DNA from: Planctomycetaceae bacterium
GTDB lineage: Bacteria; Planctomycetota; Planctomycetia; Planctomycetales; Planctomycetaceae
Assembly (NCBI GenBank): GCA_020426325.1
Contig: JAGQQG010000026.1
Location: 1 to 64,000, forward strand
DNA length: 64,000 nt
Direction: 5' to 3'
A program made the translations under genes and the position numbers. The notes beneath the pieces were generated by a model. It was given only the letters and a program-made list of their open reading frames with translations. It searched no databases and had not been told where the DNA came from. This document shows, one piece after another, positions 35,082 through 43,650 of the stretch; the stretch's first letter is position 1, and each line of letters begins with the position of its first letter.

Positions 35082-35206
35082 ATGACTCGATCGCAAAGGG
35101 AAGGGGTCAGTCATCAGATTATTCAGGACTTTCCATGCGAAATGGTGCCGGACTCCAGATGTTCCTCGCCATTCAGGGAGCGAGGGGAATAAGATCAGCG
35201 CGTTCT

Positions 35207-36367
35207 TCAAACAGCGTAACGGTAGATGGCAGCGACGTCATCGTCGCCCAGTGTTTGATCGTCAAAAATCATCACCTGTCCGCCCGTGTTCAGGGTTTCG
35301 ACGGCTGCGAGATCGCACAAGTCATAATTCTCCGCAGACGCCTCCTTCGCTCGCTGCACTTTACGAGTCTCTGGTTCGTAGACACCCCAAGTGTGGGAAT
35401 CGCTGGCGAGGAGTAGAGTTTCAACACGGCCTTCGTTCGCCGCGACGATGATATCTTCCAGGGCGTCGTCTCCCAGATCCGTTTGGGCTGCATGTTTCCA
35501 GCGATCGAGAATCTGTAGTCGTCGCTCATCAATCAGGGATGCAACGATCGGCCACGCCTGCCGATGAAGTTCTTCATCCGACAGGTCATCGGGATTGCCA
35601 GTCAACGGTTGCTCATTCAAATGGGAGTACTCAACCTCCTCTCTGAAATACGGGAACAGTTCAGCGACACCGGCGAATAGGAGCGGGCGCTGGTCCTCTT
35701 TGAGCGCATCACTGATGGCGGCTGCAATTTCCCGGAAATATCGACGGAGTTCGTGCTCTTCATTCGACTCAACATGCCCGTGGGGGACAGCCGTGTCTCC
35801 GGTGTTGCTGCGAACACGAAATGAATGCAGATTGAACCCTTTATGATGATCGCCCCGTACAACAGATTGGAAATTGTCTGGCATGTCCTCCAGTGAACGT
35901 TCGGAGAGTCCGCTGCGGCAGCCCTCAAGAAACCGGACACCCCCCTGGCTGACTGCGAGCACGCAGTACTGCTCATCCTGCTGAAGGGCTTTGAGTAGTG
36001 GTTTCACGTGAAATCGATGGTCGACGACCACCTGCTCCTCAAACACCTCCGGGAATCGGAAATGTTCTTCTCCATCGGTGGAGAGCAACAGCACCAAACC
36101 CCCGTACTGGTGTCGCCAAAACTCTCGATTCGACTCCGCATCGAGATTGCACAGACGACGAGCTGGCTCCAACAGACGCTTGATGTCGCGGCCAGCGACA
36201 CCGACCGCCTGTAACTGCTCATCCGCGTCACCGACAAGATTCTTCAGTCGAATCGGCTCTTCGCGGATCTCTTTGCCCGCCCAGTGTGTCGGCATGTAGA
36301 GAGAGACACACCACCCAGGTCGTCTTCCAAACAGCCTTGTTACATGGTCGATTGTCAATCGGTTCAT
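35207..36367 (-). CDS. baeRF family protein (bacterial archaeo-eukaryotic release factor-like)
   Basis: 386 residues. SLYMPTHWAGKEIREEPIRL near the start, VLAVSQGGVRFLEG as central strand, then the eRF1 domain 3-like half: PLLFAGVAELFPYFRE, DALEDIIVAANEGRVETLL, NTGGQVMIF. This is the pattern of the baeRF group, proposed to act on stalled ribosomes or as a stress-related release factor. The catalytic GGQ motif of true release factors is not seen. The start at ATG 36367 follows GGGAGCACGCG. Confidence 0.78.
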   Translation of the reverse strand: MNRLTIDHVTRLFGRRPGWCVSLYMPTHWAGKEIREEPIRLKNLVGDADEQLQAVGVAGRDIKRLLEPARRLCNLDAESNREFWRHQYGGLVLLLSTDGEEHFRFPEVFEEQVVVDHRFHVKPLLKALQQDEQYCVLAVSQGGVRFLEGCRSGLSERSLEDMPDNFQSVVRGDHHKGFNLHSFRVRSNTGDTAVPHGHVESNEEHELRRYFREIAAAISDALKEDQRPLLFAGVAELFPYFREEVEYSHLNEQPLTGNPDDLSDEELHRQAWPIVASLIDERRLQILDRWKHAAQTDLGDDALEDIIVAANEGRVETLLLASDSHTWGVYEPETRKVQRAKEASAENYDLCDLAAVETLNTGGQVMIFDDQTLGDDDVAAIYRYAV

Positions 36368-36423
36368 CGCGTGCTCCCTTGGTGTCGATGAGAAGTCTTG
36401 GCGTGGTGCACTGGCTGAAGTAA

Positions 36424-36696
36424 TCAGTTTTCATTCTCAGCCGGGATGTCAACGTCCATATCAGGGACTGTGATTGTTTTCTCTTCCATTTCGACATCGA
36501 CATCAGGAACGGTCACTGTCTCTTCCTCGGAGTGCACGTCGACCTCAGGGCCATGTACATCAATGTCGGGAGCTTCACCCGGCTCAATGTCAACGGTCGG
36601 TAATTCGCCCGGGTCTTCAACATCGACATCACATCCGGGAAGAGTGACCGCGCACAAGCTGGCGAAGAACAGGGTTGAGAGTGTTGGCTTTAACAT
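36424..36696 (-). CDS. Acidic lipoprotein with VDV repeats
   Basis: 90 residues. A lipoprotein signal peptide ends LPGC (about residue 22), then strongly acidic repeats: VDVEDPGELPTVDIEPGE, VDVHSEEETVTVPDVDVEME and EKTITVPDMDVDIP. Alternating Val and Asp suggests beta strands with one charged face. AGGA lies 8 bases before ATG 36696. No known domain; it is probably anchored to the outer or cell membrane. It is near the Spy-like protein, hinting at envelope function. Confidence 0.7.
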   Translation of the reverse strand: MLKPTLSTLFFASLCAVTLPGCDVDVEDPGELPTVDIEPGEAPDIDVHGPEVDVHSEEETVTVPDVDVEMEEKTITVPDMDVDIPAENEN

Positions 36697-36880
36697 GTGA
36701 GTCATCCTGGAAGTCAGTGGTTGCCCCTCGTGAGTTCTGATGGCAGGGTGTGTGGAGGCTTTCAGGAACTCTGTGATGGACGAGTCTCGCAAACAGCAAG
36801 TCAGTCCAACATGGGATGAGGCCTGTTCGTCAGATAGGGGAATCTCGGATGGTGACATATGATCGAGCCGCCCCAAAGAA

Positions 36881-36913
36881 CACCCCGATCGCGCTGGCGA
36901 GCACGATCGGGTG
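36881..36913 (-). terminator. Hairpin terminator-like structure after the Spy-like gene
   Basis: CACCCCGATCGCGCT and AGCACGATCGGGTG form an almost perfect stem (one bulge, one wobble) with loop GGCG, about 40 bp beyond the stop at 36952. No strong T run follows on the minus strand. Confidence 0.6.
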
Positions 36914-36951
36914 AGGTGAAGATTGAGTGCTAAATGTTAGGTAAGCGTCGG

Positions 36952-37830
36952 TCAGCGTGAGCGACGGTCTGAGGTGCTCGCCGTTTGCGAGTCCTCAGGC
37001 TGCTGCCGGCTCTCGCGCAACTGAGTCAACTGTTCGTCAGTCAGTTGTTCTTCAATCGCTTCAATACGGTCGGCCTCAATGCTGACGAGTTCGCCGTGCA
37101 GTTGATGCAGCTTCTGCCAGACGTTGGTCAACTCCTCTTTGTACTGACGGCAAGCCTGCGAGCACTGTTGCTTCTGTTCAGCCGACTGCCGGGTGCCGTG
37201 AGTGTACCGCTCAGGTGATGCGAGCGTTATGACAATGAATCCATACTGATGATTGCCATCACCAGACTCTGTCGAATTCTGATCTTCGGAGTCAGAAATG
37301 GACTGAGTTTCATTCTGCTGCTGTTGTGAAGCACGAGCTTGACGGCGATTGCTTCGCTGTTGCTCGCGAGCTTCGGCCGACTCGGCTTGCTGCCGTTCGC
37401 GTTGTTGACGACGCTGCGTCTGACCGGAAGTCGCCGCGCGCTCAGGTGAGTTGCGGTTCATTTCCTGGTCCTGCATCCGTTGCTGGTCAAACCGCTGCTG
37501 GTCCTCGTCCGACAGCGTATCACGCACTGCAGAGGCCCAAGCCGCTTCCATCTCGATCGCACGGGCGTGCTGATTATGGAACTCTTTCCAGGTCTCCTGC
37601 AGCTTCTGGTTGTGTTGAGTCAACGCCTCATGAATCTGTTGCTCTTGATCGTTGGAAAGGTCCAAATCTCTCAAGAACTGCGGCAGTTCAACCTGCTGCT
37701 GCGACTGGTCACTCTGTTGGCGGTTGTCAGGATTGGACTCGCGATTTCCCTGCTGGGCGAATGCAACGGAGGCAGTCAGCAAGCATGCCAGTGCGATGGT
37801 TGCCATACTCAGATTTTCTGTCCGTGTCAT
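36952..37830 (-). CDS. Exported Spy/LTXXQ-like protein with Gln-rich linker
   Basis: 292 residues. Signal peptide about 1-25 (TIALACLLTASVAFAQQ). Two similar helical modules, LDLSNDQEQQIHEALTQHNQ and the C-terminal CRQYKEELTNVWQKLHQLHG with TDEQLTQLRE, flank a Gln/Arg/Ser-rich linker about 125-195. Repeats resemble the LTxxQ motif of Spy/CpxP periplasmic chaperones. AAGGAG precedes the ATG. It probably protects periplasmic proteins under stress; the family assignment is tentative. Confidence 0.65.
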   Translation of the reverse strand: MTRTENLSMATIALACLLTASVAFAQQGNRESNPDNRQQSDQSQQQVELPQFLRDLDLSNDQEQQIHEALTQHNQKLQETWKEFHNQHARAIEMEAAWASAVRDTLSDEDQQRFDQQRMQDQEMNRNSPERAATSGQTQRRQQRERQQAESAEAREQQRSNRRQARASQQQQNETQSISDSEDQNSTESGDGNHQYGFIVITLASPERYTHGTRQSAEQKQQCSQACRQYKEELTNVWQKLHQLHGELVSIEADRIEAIEEQLTDEQLTQLRESRQQPEDSQTASTSDRRSR

Positions 37831-37914
37831 AACTTTGTCTCCTTGTTGAAAATGGATTGTGAGGTTGCGACGAGTGTCGCAGCCGTCGATGTTTCATCTG
37901 TATTCGTTAAGTTG

Positions 37915-38169
37915 TCAGTGGTGGCGAAATGCGTCGATGATTTCCTCCTTCGTCATTTGGGAACGGCCGGAAATGTCGATCTCCTGGGCACGTTCGTAGA
38001 GTTCATTTTTCGTCCACTCTTCATAAGGAGACGACTGGCCTCTCTTGCGGGCGGCCTTTGAATTCGGCGTATTGGCGATCCGGACCGCATTCTCTTTGCT
38101 CATGCCGTCATCACGCAGTGACTCGTACTGCATTTCATCCTTGAAGGTGGGTCCGTGATTATGCGACAT
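37915..38169 (-). CDS. DUF7218 small protein
   Basis: 84 residues. KDEMQYESLRDDGMSKENAV, ARKRGQSSPYEEWTKNELYE and ISGRSQMTKEEIIDAFRHH match a family of small proteins whose C-terminal part resembles a Rho-N or SAP-like helix pair. The N-terminal helix is probably DNA or RNA binding by analogy. AAAGGACAACG precedes ATG 38169. A palindromic site lies 101 bp upstream. Function unknown; usual in stress clusters. Confidence 0.82.
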   Translation of the reverse strand: MSHNHGPTFKDEMQYESLRDDGMSKENAVRIANTPNSKAARKRGQSSPYEEWTKNELYERAQEIDISGRSQMTKEEIIDAFRHH

Positions 38170-38265
38170 CGTTGTCCTTTTCCGTCATGAAGCGGTGTCT
38201 CATGACGACACAAGCTATCAATTCTCGAACGATTAACGATCGGTCGGTTGCCGCATCATCGCATC

Positions 38266-38275
38266 GGGAGATCCC
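38266..38275. promoter_or_regulatory. Palindromic operator candidate before the DUF7218 gene
   Basis: CGGGA-GA-TCCCG, with T flanks, is centred at about 38271, 101 bp before ATG 38169 (minus) and about 148 bp before ATG 38418 (plus). Another member of the GGG/CCC family. Confidence 0.55.
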
Positions 38276-38417
38276 GTGTCGGGAAAGCCATCGCCGAAAG
38301 TCAGAGATCGCCCCATCCCCGAATCAGTGGTGAGACTTGTGGGCATCGGCGCTTCGGCTGTTACCCTCGTGGCAGTTGTTGATTGAACACCCATCCGAAC
38401 TTGTCAGGAGTAGGCTT

Positions 38418-38792
38418 ATGAGTCCCAGACAACTGGACACACGTCCGTCAGCCATTCCGGCACCCGAGCGAGATCTGAAAAACGTCTCCCCCAAAGTCTC
38501 TCTCGCCGATGACACCACGAGCCCAGTCACGCGAGCTGTGTTCGGGTCACTCGCCGTTGGGTTCGGAATCACTATCGTGATCATGGCGATTGCAGTTGCG
38601 ATCTTTCAGGCATCACCACTGCCAAGCGATATGTTTGATGTGGATGAGATTACGGCCGCATTTTTAGCTGGCCTGACAGGCCTTTGTCTGATCGGCTGCG
38701 GCGTCGGAATTTATCGATGCTCTCTGCTCACAACGAGTCTGCTGTTCTTCGTCGCACTGCTGTGTGGATTGGCTACAACGCTCGTCTCTTGA
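38418..38792 (+). CDS. Small three-helix membrane protein, unknown
   Basis: 124 residues. Hydrophobic helices at about 46-64, 79-98 and 103-122, after a polar leader. TCAGGAG precedes ATG 38418 with ideal spacing, which supports it being real. No family recognised. Confidence 0.65.
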   Translation: MSPRQLDTRPSAIPAPERDLKNVSPKVSLADDTTSPVTRAVFGSLAVGFGITIVIMAIAVAIFQASPLPSDMFDVDEITAAFLAGLTGLCLIGCGVGIYRCSLLTTSLLFFVALLCGLATTLVS

Positions 38793-38798
38793 GCTCGA

Positions 38799-38990
38799 TC
38801 AGCCGTCCCAAGTCTGATTCGCTCTTTCATTGATAGCATATTTCTTACATGCCTTCCGTCGAACCGAGCATGGCTTAGCCTTGGTTTGCCAGGAGCCGAG
38901 GTAATGGTCACGACCTGCGATGGAGACAACCGCTTTACCAGATGCCCGATGCTTCCGGTACTTTGGACCAGAGTTTTTGAGGGTCGGCAT
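38799..38990 (-). pseudogene. Tyrosine integrase, N-terminal fragment
   Basis: 63 residues from ATG 38990 (GGGAGAAAG ribosome site): MPTLKNSGPKYRKHRASGK-AVVSIAGRDHYLGSW. This is the characteristic opening of phage-type integrases found in large numbers in planctomycetes. After residue 40 the sequence diverges (KPCSVRRKACKKYAINERAN) and stops, so the SAM-like and catalytic domains are missing. It starts 124 bp past the 3' end of the tRNA-Val gene, transcribed in the same direction: a typical attachment-site position. Confidence 0.65.
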
Positions 38991-39111
38991 AGTACTTTCT
39001 CCCGTTTGAGAAACGCCAAAACGGTAAATACCATTTTGCTTCGATGAAACGGGGCGCACTGCCAACCAATGGCAGGTATTCTAAACGTAGAATTCAGCAG
39101 GACTTCAGTGA

Positions 39112-39187
<76 letters not shown>

Positions 39188-39259
39188 GGTGTGTCGCTCT
39201 CATTACGAGAGAAATCACCATTGAGAACACAGTGATTGTGGTTGGGGTTCGGTCATGTG

Positions 39260-39625
39260 TCAATCGGACGTGAGATTGTTTGGGGAGGCAGCTTCGAGCC
39301 AGACGTCGAGGCCTTTGCTGTCGGGCATGCCGCTGCCGTGGGTGTCGAGGCCCATCAGTTGGCAGGAGATGTTGCCGTAGCTGATGAACAGCATTCCGGG
39401 GGGGAGTTCGTCTCCTTTGGATGCTTTGATGGGAACAGTCACGTCGCCCACGTCGTTCCACATCCGCACGTGGTCGCCGTCCGAGAGGCCGAGCCGTTGC
39501 ATGTCATCCGGGTTAACCTGCAAGGTGTGAGTTTCATCGATGTAGCCGTCGGTGTACTTTCCTTCGTTGAGAGTCGTCCCTTGACGGCTGGTACGACCGG
39601 GAATGAGGATGAACGATTCGTGCAT
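39260..39625 (-). CDS. Formylmethanofuran dehydrogenase subunit D-like molybdopterin-binding protein
   Basis: 121 residues. ILIPGRTSRQGTTLNEGKYT and VNPDDMQRLGLSDGDHVRM, then GMLFISYGNISCQLMGLDTH with GSGMPDSKGLDVWLE, match the small molybdopterin dinucleotide-binding D subunit (FwdD/FmdD; FhcD-like context) of formyl-transferring C1 complexes. Planctomycetes have a tetrahydromethanopterin-linked formaldehyde oxidation branch. No A, B or C subunits lie in the window. It ends 72 bp before the tRNA. Confidence 0.75.
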   Translation of the reverse strand: MHESFILIPGRTSRQGTTLNEGKYTDGYIDETHTLQVNPDDMQRLGLSDGDHVRMWNDVGDVTVPIKASKGDELPPGMLFISYGNISCQLMGLDTHGSGMPDSKGLDVWLEAASPNNLTSD

Positions 39626-39761
39626 GTGATGTCTTGTGCTGGTGGCGATTCATCGAAATGATTCTCAAGAGTTTACGGAACTGATCGTCCATATGCACTC
39701 TTGTGGTGCAGGGCAGGCATCAGCCCCGGACGATTCTGCCACACTGATGAAGGAACCGACA

Positions 39762-41369
39762 ATGCTTGTGGGATACGTCAGCAATGAGCGTTACGTTGCA
39801 TTGGGCGAAGTACTGTTCGAGTTTCGCGGCGAAGGACGTGTTGTCGCGGCTCGATCGCACATTTCCGGTGCGGTCTATGCGGAGGTCTCCCCCGGCGAGT
39901 ATGAAGTTGTCCTGGGCAAGGACGGTTTCGGCTCGAAGATTGTAACAATGACAGTTCGGGAAGATGAGCCTTATCAGTTCCGGCTGCTCTCCGATGGGTT
40001 GTTCGGATACATGTGGCCGAAGTGCGCGAAGTCCGGCGAACGATCGGAGTTTCGTGTGCACGCCGTCGAGGAGTATGAGGTGGAGTTATGGCGATACGGT
40101 GCTGAGAAGGAATTCATCCGGCGAATTGGCATCTTCGACGAGCATGGTCCGCGAGCGACAATGCAGATCACGCCGGACGGCGATTACACGCAGACCGGAG
40201 TCGAATGGAACAAGCACGGCTACCACGCGAAGGCGATGGCTCAGTTCATTGAAGCGCCAGAACGGAGTGGTCTGTACTACCTGCACGCGCGGAGCAGGTC
40301 GGGAGCCTTCTTCAGCTTTCCGTGGGTCGTTGCTCCACAATCGCCACGAGCTCAGGTCGCTGTGCTCGCCTCAGATATCAACTGGAACGCATATAACGGC
40401 TTTGGCGGGCGCAGCAACTACATTCATGCGGACGGCTTTCCCCCCACGCCCACAATCAACTCGCGGCTTGAACTCAAACGTTACACTGAGAAAGAGCATC
40501 GCACATATGATCAGGAGTCGTACGCTCCGCTCTCACTCGATCGTCCGGACCCTTACAACCACATTGACGAGTCCGAAGGTTTGACTGATCCAATTCGCGG
40601 GCGGCAGGGATGTCACATGGCCGCTGCGGAGTGGCGATTGCTGGGTTGGATGGAACAGCACGGCTTCGACTACGACTACTACAGCGAGACGCAGTTGCAC
40701 TTCGATCAGGTGCCGTTGGAGGAGTACCGGGTCCTCATCCTTAGCACCCATCCCGAATACTGGTCGATTCACATGTACGACCGTGTGAAACGCTGGGTCT
40801 TCGAACAGGGCGGACGGCTGATGTATCTGGGAGGGAACGGACTCAACTGTGAGGTCGAGTTCCTCGATGATCACCGCATCGTCTACCACAACACCCGGTG
40901 GAGCCATTCGGAACCCCAGTACGCACCGGACGGCCGGGAGTATGAGAGCCGCATGGACAAGCGACATGAATCGGAAGCGAACCTGCTGGGCGTTGCCTTC
41001 ACATTCCCTGGCATCATGACCGCTGCTCCCTATCAGGTGCTCGATGCTGACCATTGGTGCTTTGAAGGGACGGGCCTTAAGAATGGTGACACCTTTGGTG
41101 AGGAAAGCCTGCATCTGCGGGTGCCGGGCGGTGCCTCGGGGCATGAGACAGACAAAGTAACAGCCCAGTCGCCCGCGAACGTTCGCAAGTTGGCGCGCGG
41201 CCTCAACCCGGGCGAAGGTGGTGCTGAGATCGTGACGTTCGAGACGAACAGCGGAGGAGCCGTGTTTTCGGTCGGATCGATCTGCTGGCCGAGCAGCGTG
41301 CTCGTCGATCGTGCGGTGTCGCAGATCACGGCCAATGTGCTGAGGCGTTTTCGTGATAGTACTTCATAG
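39762..41369 (+). CDS. N,N-dimethylformamidase beta-subunit-like protein
   Basis: 535 residues. An N-terminal beta domain (about 1-95, carboxypeptidase-regulatory-like) precedes a domain with RSGLYYLHARSRSGAFFSFP and ASDINWNAYNGFGGRSNYI, then YDYYSETQLHFDQVPLEEYRV with LILSTHPEYWSIHMYDRVKRW and LMYLGGNGLNCEVEF. These are the hallmarks of the DMFA2 C-terminal (PF20254) amidohydrolase-like fold. The start ATG 39762 follows AAGGAACCGACA. It probably hydrolyses an amide; the substrate is unknown. It is convergent with the deacetylase gene (gap 6 bp). Confidence 0.8.
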   Translation: MLVGYVSNERYVALGEVLFEFRGEGRVVAARSHISGAVYAEVSPGEYEVVLGKDGFGSKIVTMTVREDEPYQFRLLSDGLFGYMWPKCAKSGERSEFRVHAVEEYEVELWRYGAEKEFIRRIGIFDEHGPRATMQITPDGDYTQTGVEWNKHGYHAKAMAQFIEAPERSGLYYLHARSRSGAFFSFPWVVAPQSPRAQVAVLASDINWNAYNGFGGRSNYIHADGFPPTPTINSRLELKRYTEKEHRTYDQESYAPLSLDRPDPYNHIDESEGLTDPIRGRQGCHMAAAEWRLLGWMEQHGFDYDYYSETQLHFDQVPLEEYRVLILSTHPEYWSIHMYDRVKRWVFEQGGRLMYLGGNGLNCEVEFLDDHRIVYHNTRWSHSEPQYAPDGREYESRMDKRHESEANLLGVAFTFPGIMTAAPYQVLDADHWCFEGTGLKNGDTFGEESLHLRVPGGASGHETDKVTAQSPANVRKLARGLNPGEGGAEIVTFETNSGGAVFSVGSICWPSSVLVDRAVSQITANVLRRFRDSTS

Positions 41370-41375
41370 ACAGAG

Positions 41376-42428
41376 TCAATCGGCAACGGTGGACTTTGAC
41401 GACATCTGCATCAGTTGCTTCCAATCGATGAGCGTGACGTCTGCCTGTTGAACCTCGGAGATGAATTCAGGGTCTGTGAAGACCTGACGGTCCCCGTCAC
41501 GGATGCTGTGCCTGAGTGTGATCGATCGCAGCTCATGGTCTGAGACGCCGCTGTGAATGATGATCTCGGTCACACCCGGCTGTACATTGCGGAAGGCATT
41601 CAGGTAACTGCGACGTTTGCTGTCGACAGAGTCGCTCGAGTAATGCATGAAGACATCGTCGAGTACTGGAAAACCGTCCTGCTCCAACGCAGTTGCGTAC
41701 TCCTCCATTCTCGCAATCACTCGTTCGTCGACGCCAAGTTGCCGCGCGAAGCTTGTATCACGGACCATCAAAACTGGCAATTGGTAATCGGCCCCCAGAC
41801 GGAGGTAGACCTCGAGAAAGTCCGGACGCATGAAGAGGGTTCCCATGTGAGTGTCGAGATGTGAAAGCAAAACACCGTACTCCAGAGCCCGATCGATCTG
41901 GGCTCGCAATTCCCGTTCGACGTCATCAATTCTCGCATTGGCGGCGGTCTGATGTTCGCTTTGCAACAAATACCCGGCACCATCGACTAGACTGGGCACC
42001 TCACTCGCCCCCAGAACCGGTCCCCAGCGGTAGTCTCGATACTCGGCGTTGAGCGTGAGATGGATGCCGTAGTCGTATTCAGGATGCTCACGGGCATACT
42101 CGGCAAACTCTTCGAAGGCAGGGCACGGCACCATGATGCTGGCGGAAGTGACGACTCCTGCTTCGAGCGCCTCGATCGTCCCCCGGTTGACGGATCTGCA
42201 CATGCCCGCATCGTCCGCGTGAACGATTAATAGTCGATCTCCTGCCGATGTCACCTTCTTCTTGGGGACGGCTTCCTGCGTCTCGGAGATGGGGCGTTTC
42301 CGTGCACTCCGTGCGACTGACGGCGACACTTCCTCGCGGCAGCCCATGCCGAGCATGGGAAACAGCAGGCAAACCCACAATGACCGCAAAGAGGAAGATC
42401 GACGATTGGAATCGACCGGGTTCATCAT
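41376..42428 (-). CDS. YdjC/ChbG-family carbohydrate deacetylase lipoprotein
   Basis: 350 residues. A lipoprotein-like N-terminus ends LGMGC (Cys 30). The YdjC fold begins near 65: LLIVHADDAGMCRSVNRGTI gives metal ligands H70-D72-D73 and GIHLTLN H123, SHLDTHMG H190/H194. Family members remove acetyl groups from chito-oligosaccharides or related sugars. It starts 2 bp after the upstream gene's stop, so it is the last gene in the long minus-strand operon. Expected to act in the periplasm. Confidence 0.87.
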   Translation of the reverse strand: MMNPVDSNRRSSSLRSLWVCLLFPMLGMGCREEVSPSVARSARKRPISETQEAVPKKKVTSAGDRLLIVHADDAGMCRSVNRGTIEALEAGVVTSASIMVPCPAFEEFAEYAREHPEYDYGIHLTLNAEYRDYRWGPVLGASEVPSLVDGAGYLLQSEHQTAANARIDDVERELRAQIDRALEYGVLLSHLDTHMGTLFMRPDFLEVYLRLGADYQLPVLMVRDTSFARQLGVDERVIARMEEYATALEQDGFPVLDDVFMHYSSDSVDSKRRSYLNAFRNVQPGVTEIIIHSGVSDHELRSITLRHSIRDGDRQVFTDPEFISEVQQADVTLIDWKQLMQMSSKSTVAD

Positions 42429-42430
42429 CG

Positions 42431-43600
42431 CTATCGCTGGTAGATCGGCAGGATTTGATACGGCGGCGTGAGTGCGAGCACGACCAAGGCCGTGGAGTAC
42501 AGTGAACCGTACTTGTTGTCGTTGCCGTTCGACTCTGCATCCCAGGAGCCGTCGTTGTTCTGATTCTTGACGTAGACGTCCAGCAGTCTGGGGAAGAAGT
42601 CGAACCAGTAGTCGCCGCCAAGCTGATACATCGCCTGTGAGCAGTAAAAGGCGCCGTAGTGATAGCGGTCTTCGCCGCTGAGCGTGCGATTAAAGCGGTC
42701 GAAGTCGTGACGGAGGATCCATTGCCCGGTGAGTTGGGCCATCTCGCTGTTATGTTCGCCTCCGAGGGCGAGGGCGACGACGCCGGCACCCGCCATGCCC
42801 CGGCTGACATAGTTGTCCTCGCCTCGCAATCCGTAGCGAAAACCCTGCTGTCTGGGTTCGTACGTCCTGCGAATGTACCCCATGGCTTCATCGATCCACT
42901 CGGACGGAACATCGAACTCCGCGTTGCGGGCTGCTCTGAGGAACATCAGTTCCCAGGCGGTGATAGAAAGATCAGAGTCGCTCACTCCGAAGCGACGCAT
43001 GTATCGCCAGCCTCCCTCGTCTTCGGGAAGTCGCTTGGGCATTGTCTGCTGAGCGCGTGTCTGCTTGAGTGCCTTCTCGATGACGATTCGGATCTCCTCC
43101 TGTCGATCTGCAGTGGTCATGCCGTAGACTTCCGTCAGCATCAGTCCAGAGATGGCATGGTTGTAGTTCCCCTCAAAATGGGCCGCCCGATGTGTACCAA
43201 CACGTTGTAGAGTAATTGCCCCGTCTGGTGCCTGCATTGAAAGAACATAGTCGACCCCGCGCGTGATCTCTTTCTGATACTTCCCCTCATCGGGAAGATA
43301 TCCACTTGCAAGAAATGCCATCGTGGCCAACGCGGTGACAGCCGGTTGCCCTGAGGCATGGGTGGCGTAAGAGCCGTCTCGCCCCTGGTTGTGGGCCAGA
43401 TAGGTCAATGCCCGGTCGACAGCACCGTCCAACTGCTTCCACTGTGGGTCGGTCAGCAGCGGGCGCGACCCGAAGCGGCTTTCACCAATATCAACAGGTC
43501 CATCATCCCCAACCGCCGATCGACCAAAGAGAAGGATCAGACTCATCACGAGACAGGAAATCGTTCGTGAACGGATGACGCAGTGCAGACGAATCAGCAT
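42431..43600 (-). CDS. Exported prenyltransferase/squalene-cyclase-repeat protein
   Basis: 389 residues. Signal peptide about 1-31 (SLILLFGRSAVGDD). The mature part is an alpha/alpha-toroid like squalene cyclases: repeats such as YLAHNQGRDGSYATH, VDYVLSMQAPDGAITL, GGWRYMRRFGVSD and KNQNNDGSWDAESNG. The acidic DXDD catalytic motif is absent, which is usual for planctomycete exported versions. It follows the DUF4175-like gene by 50 bp in the operon. Probably structural or a binding protein. Confidence 0.85.
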   Translation of the reverse strand: MLIRLHCVIRSRTISCLVMSLILLFGRSAVGDDGPVDIGESRFGSRPLLTDPQWKQLDGAVDRALTYLAHNQGRDGSYATHASGQPAVTALATMAFLASGYLPDEGKYQKEITRGVDYVLSMQAPDGAITLQRVGTHRAAHFEGNYNHAISGLMLTEVYGMTTADRQEEIRIVIEKALKQTRAQQTMPKRLPEDEGGWRYMRRFGVSDSDLSITAWELMFLRAARNAEFDVPSEWIDEAMGYIRRTYEPRQQGFRYGLRGEDNYVSRGMAGAGVVALALGGEHNSEMAQLTGQWILRHDFDRFNRTLSGEDRYHYGAFYCSQAMYQLGGDYWFDFFPRLLDVYVKNQNNDGSWDAESNGNDNKYGSLYSTALVVLALTPPYQILPIYQR

Positions 43601-43650
43601 GAGAAAGATTTGGTCGTGACGGTTTGAAGACTGAGGCTGTTGAGTAATGG

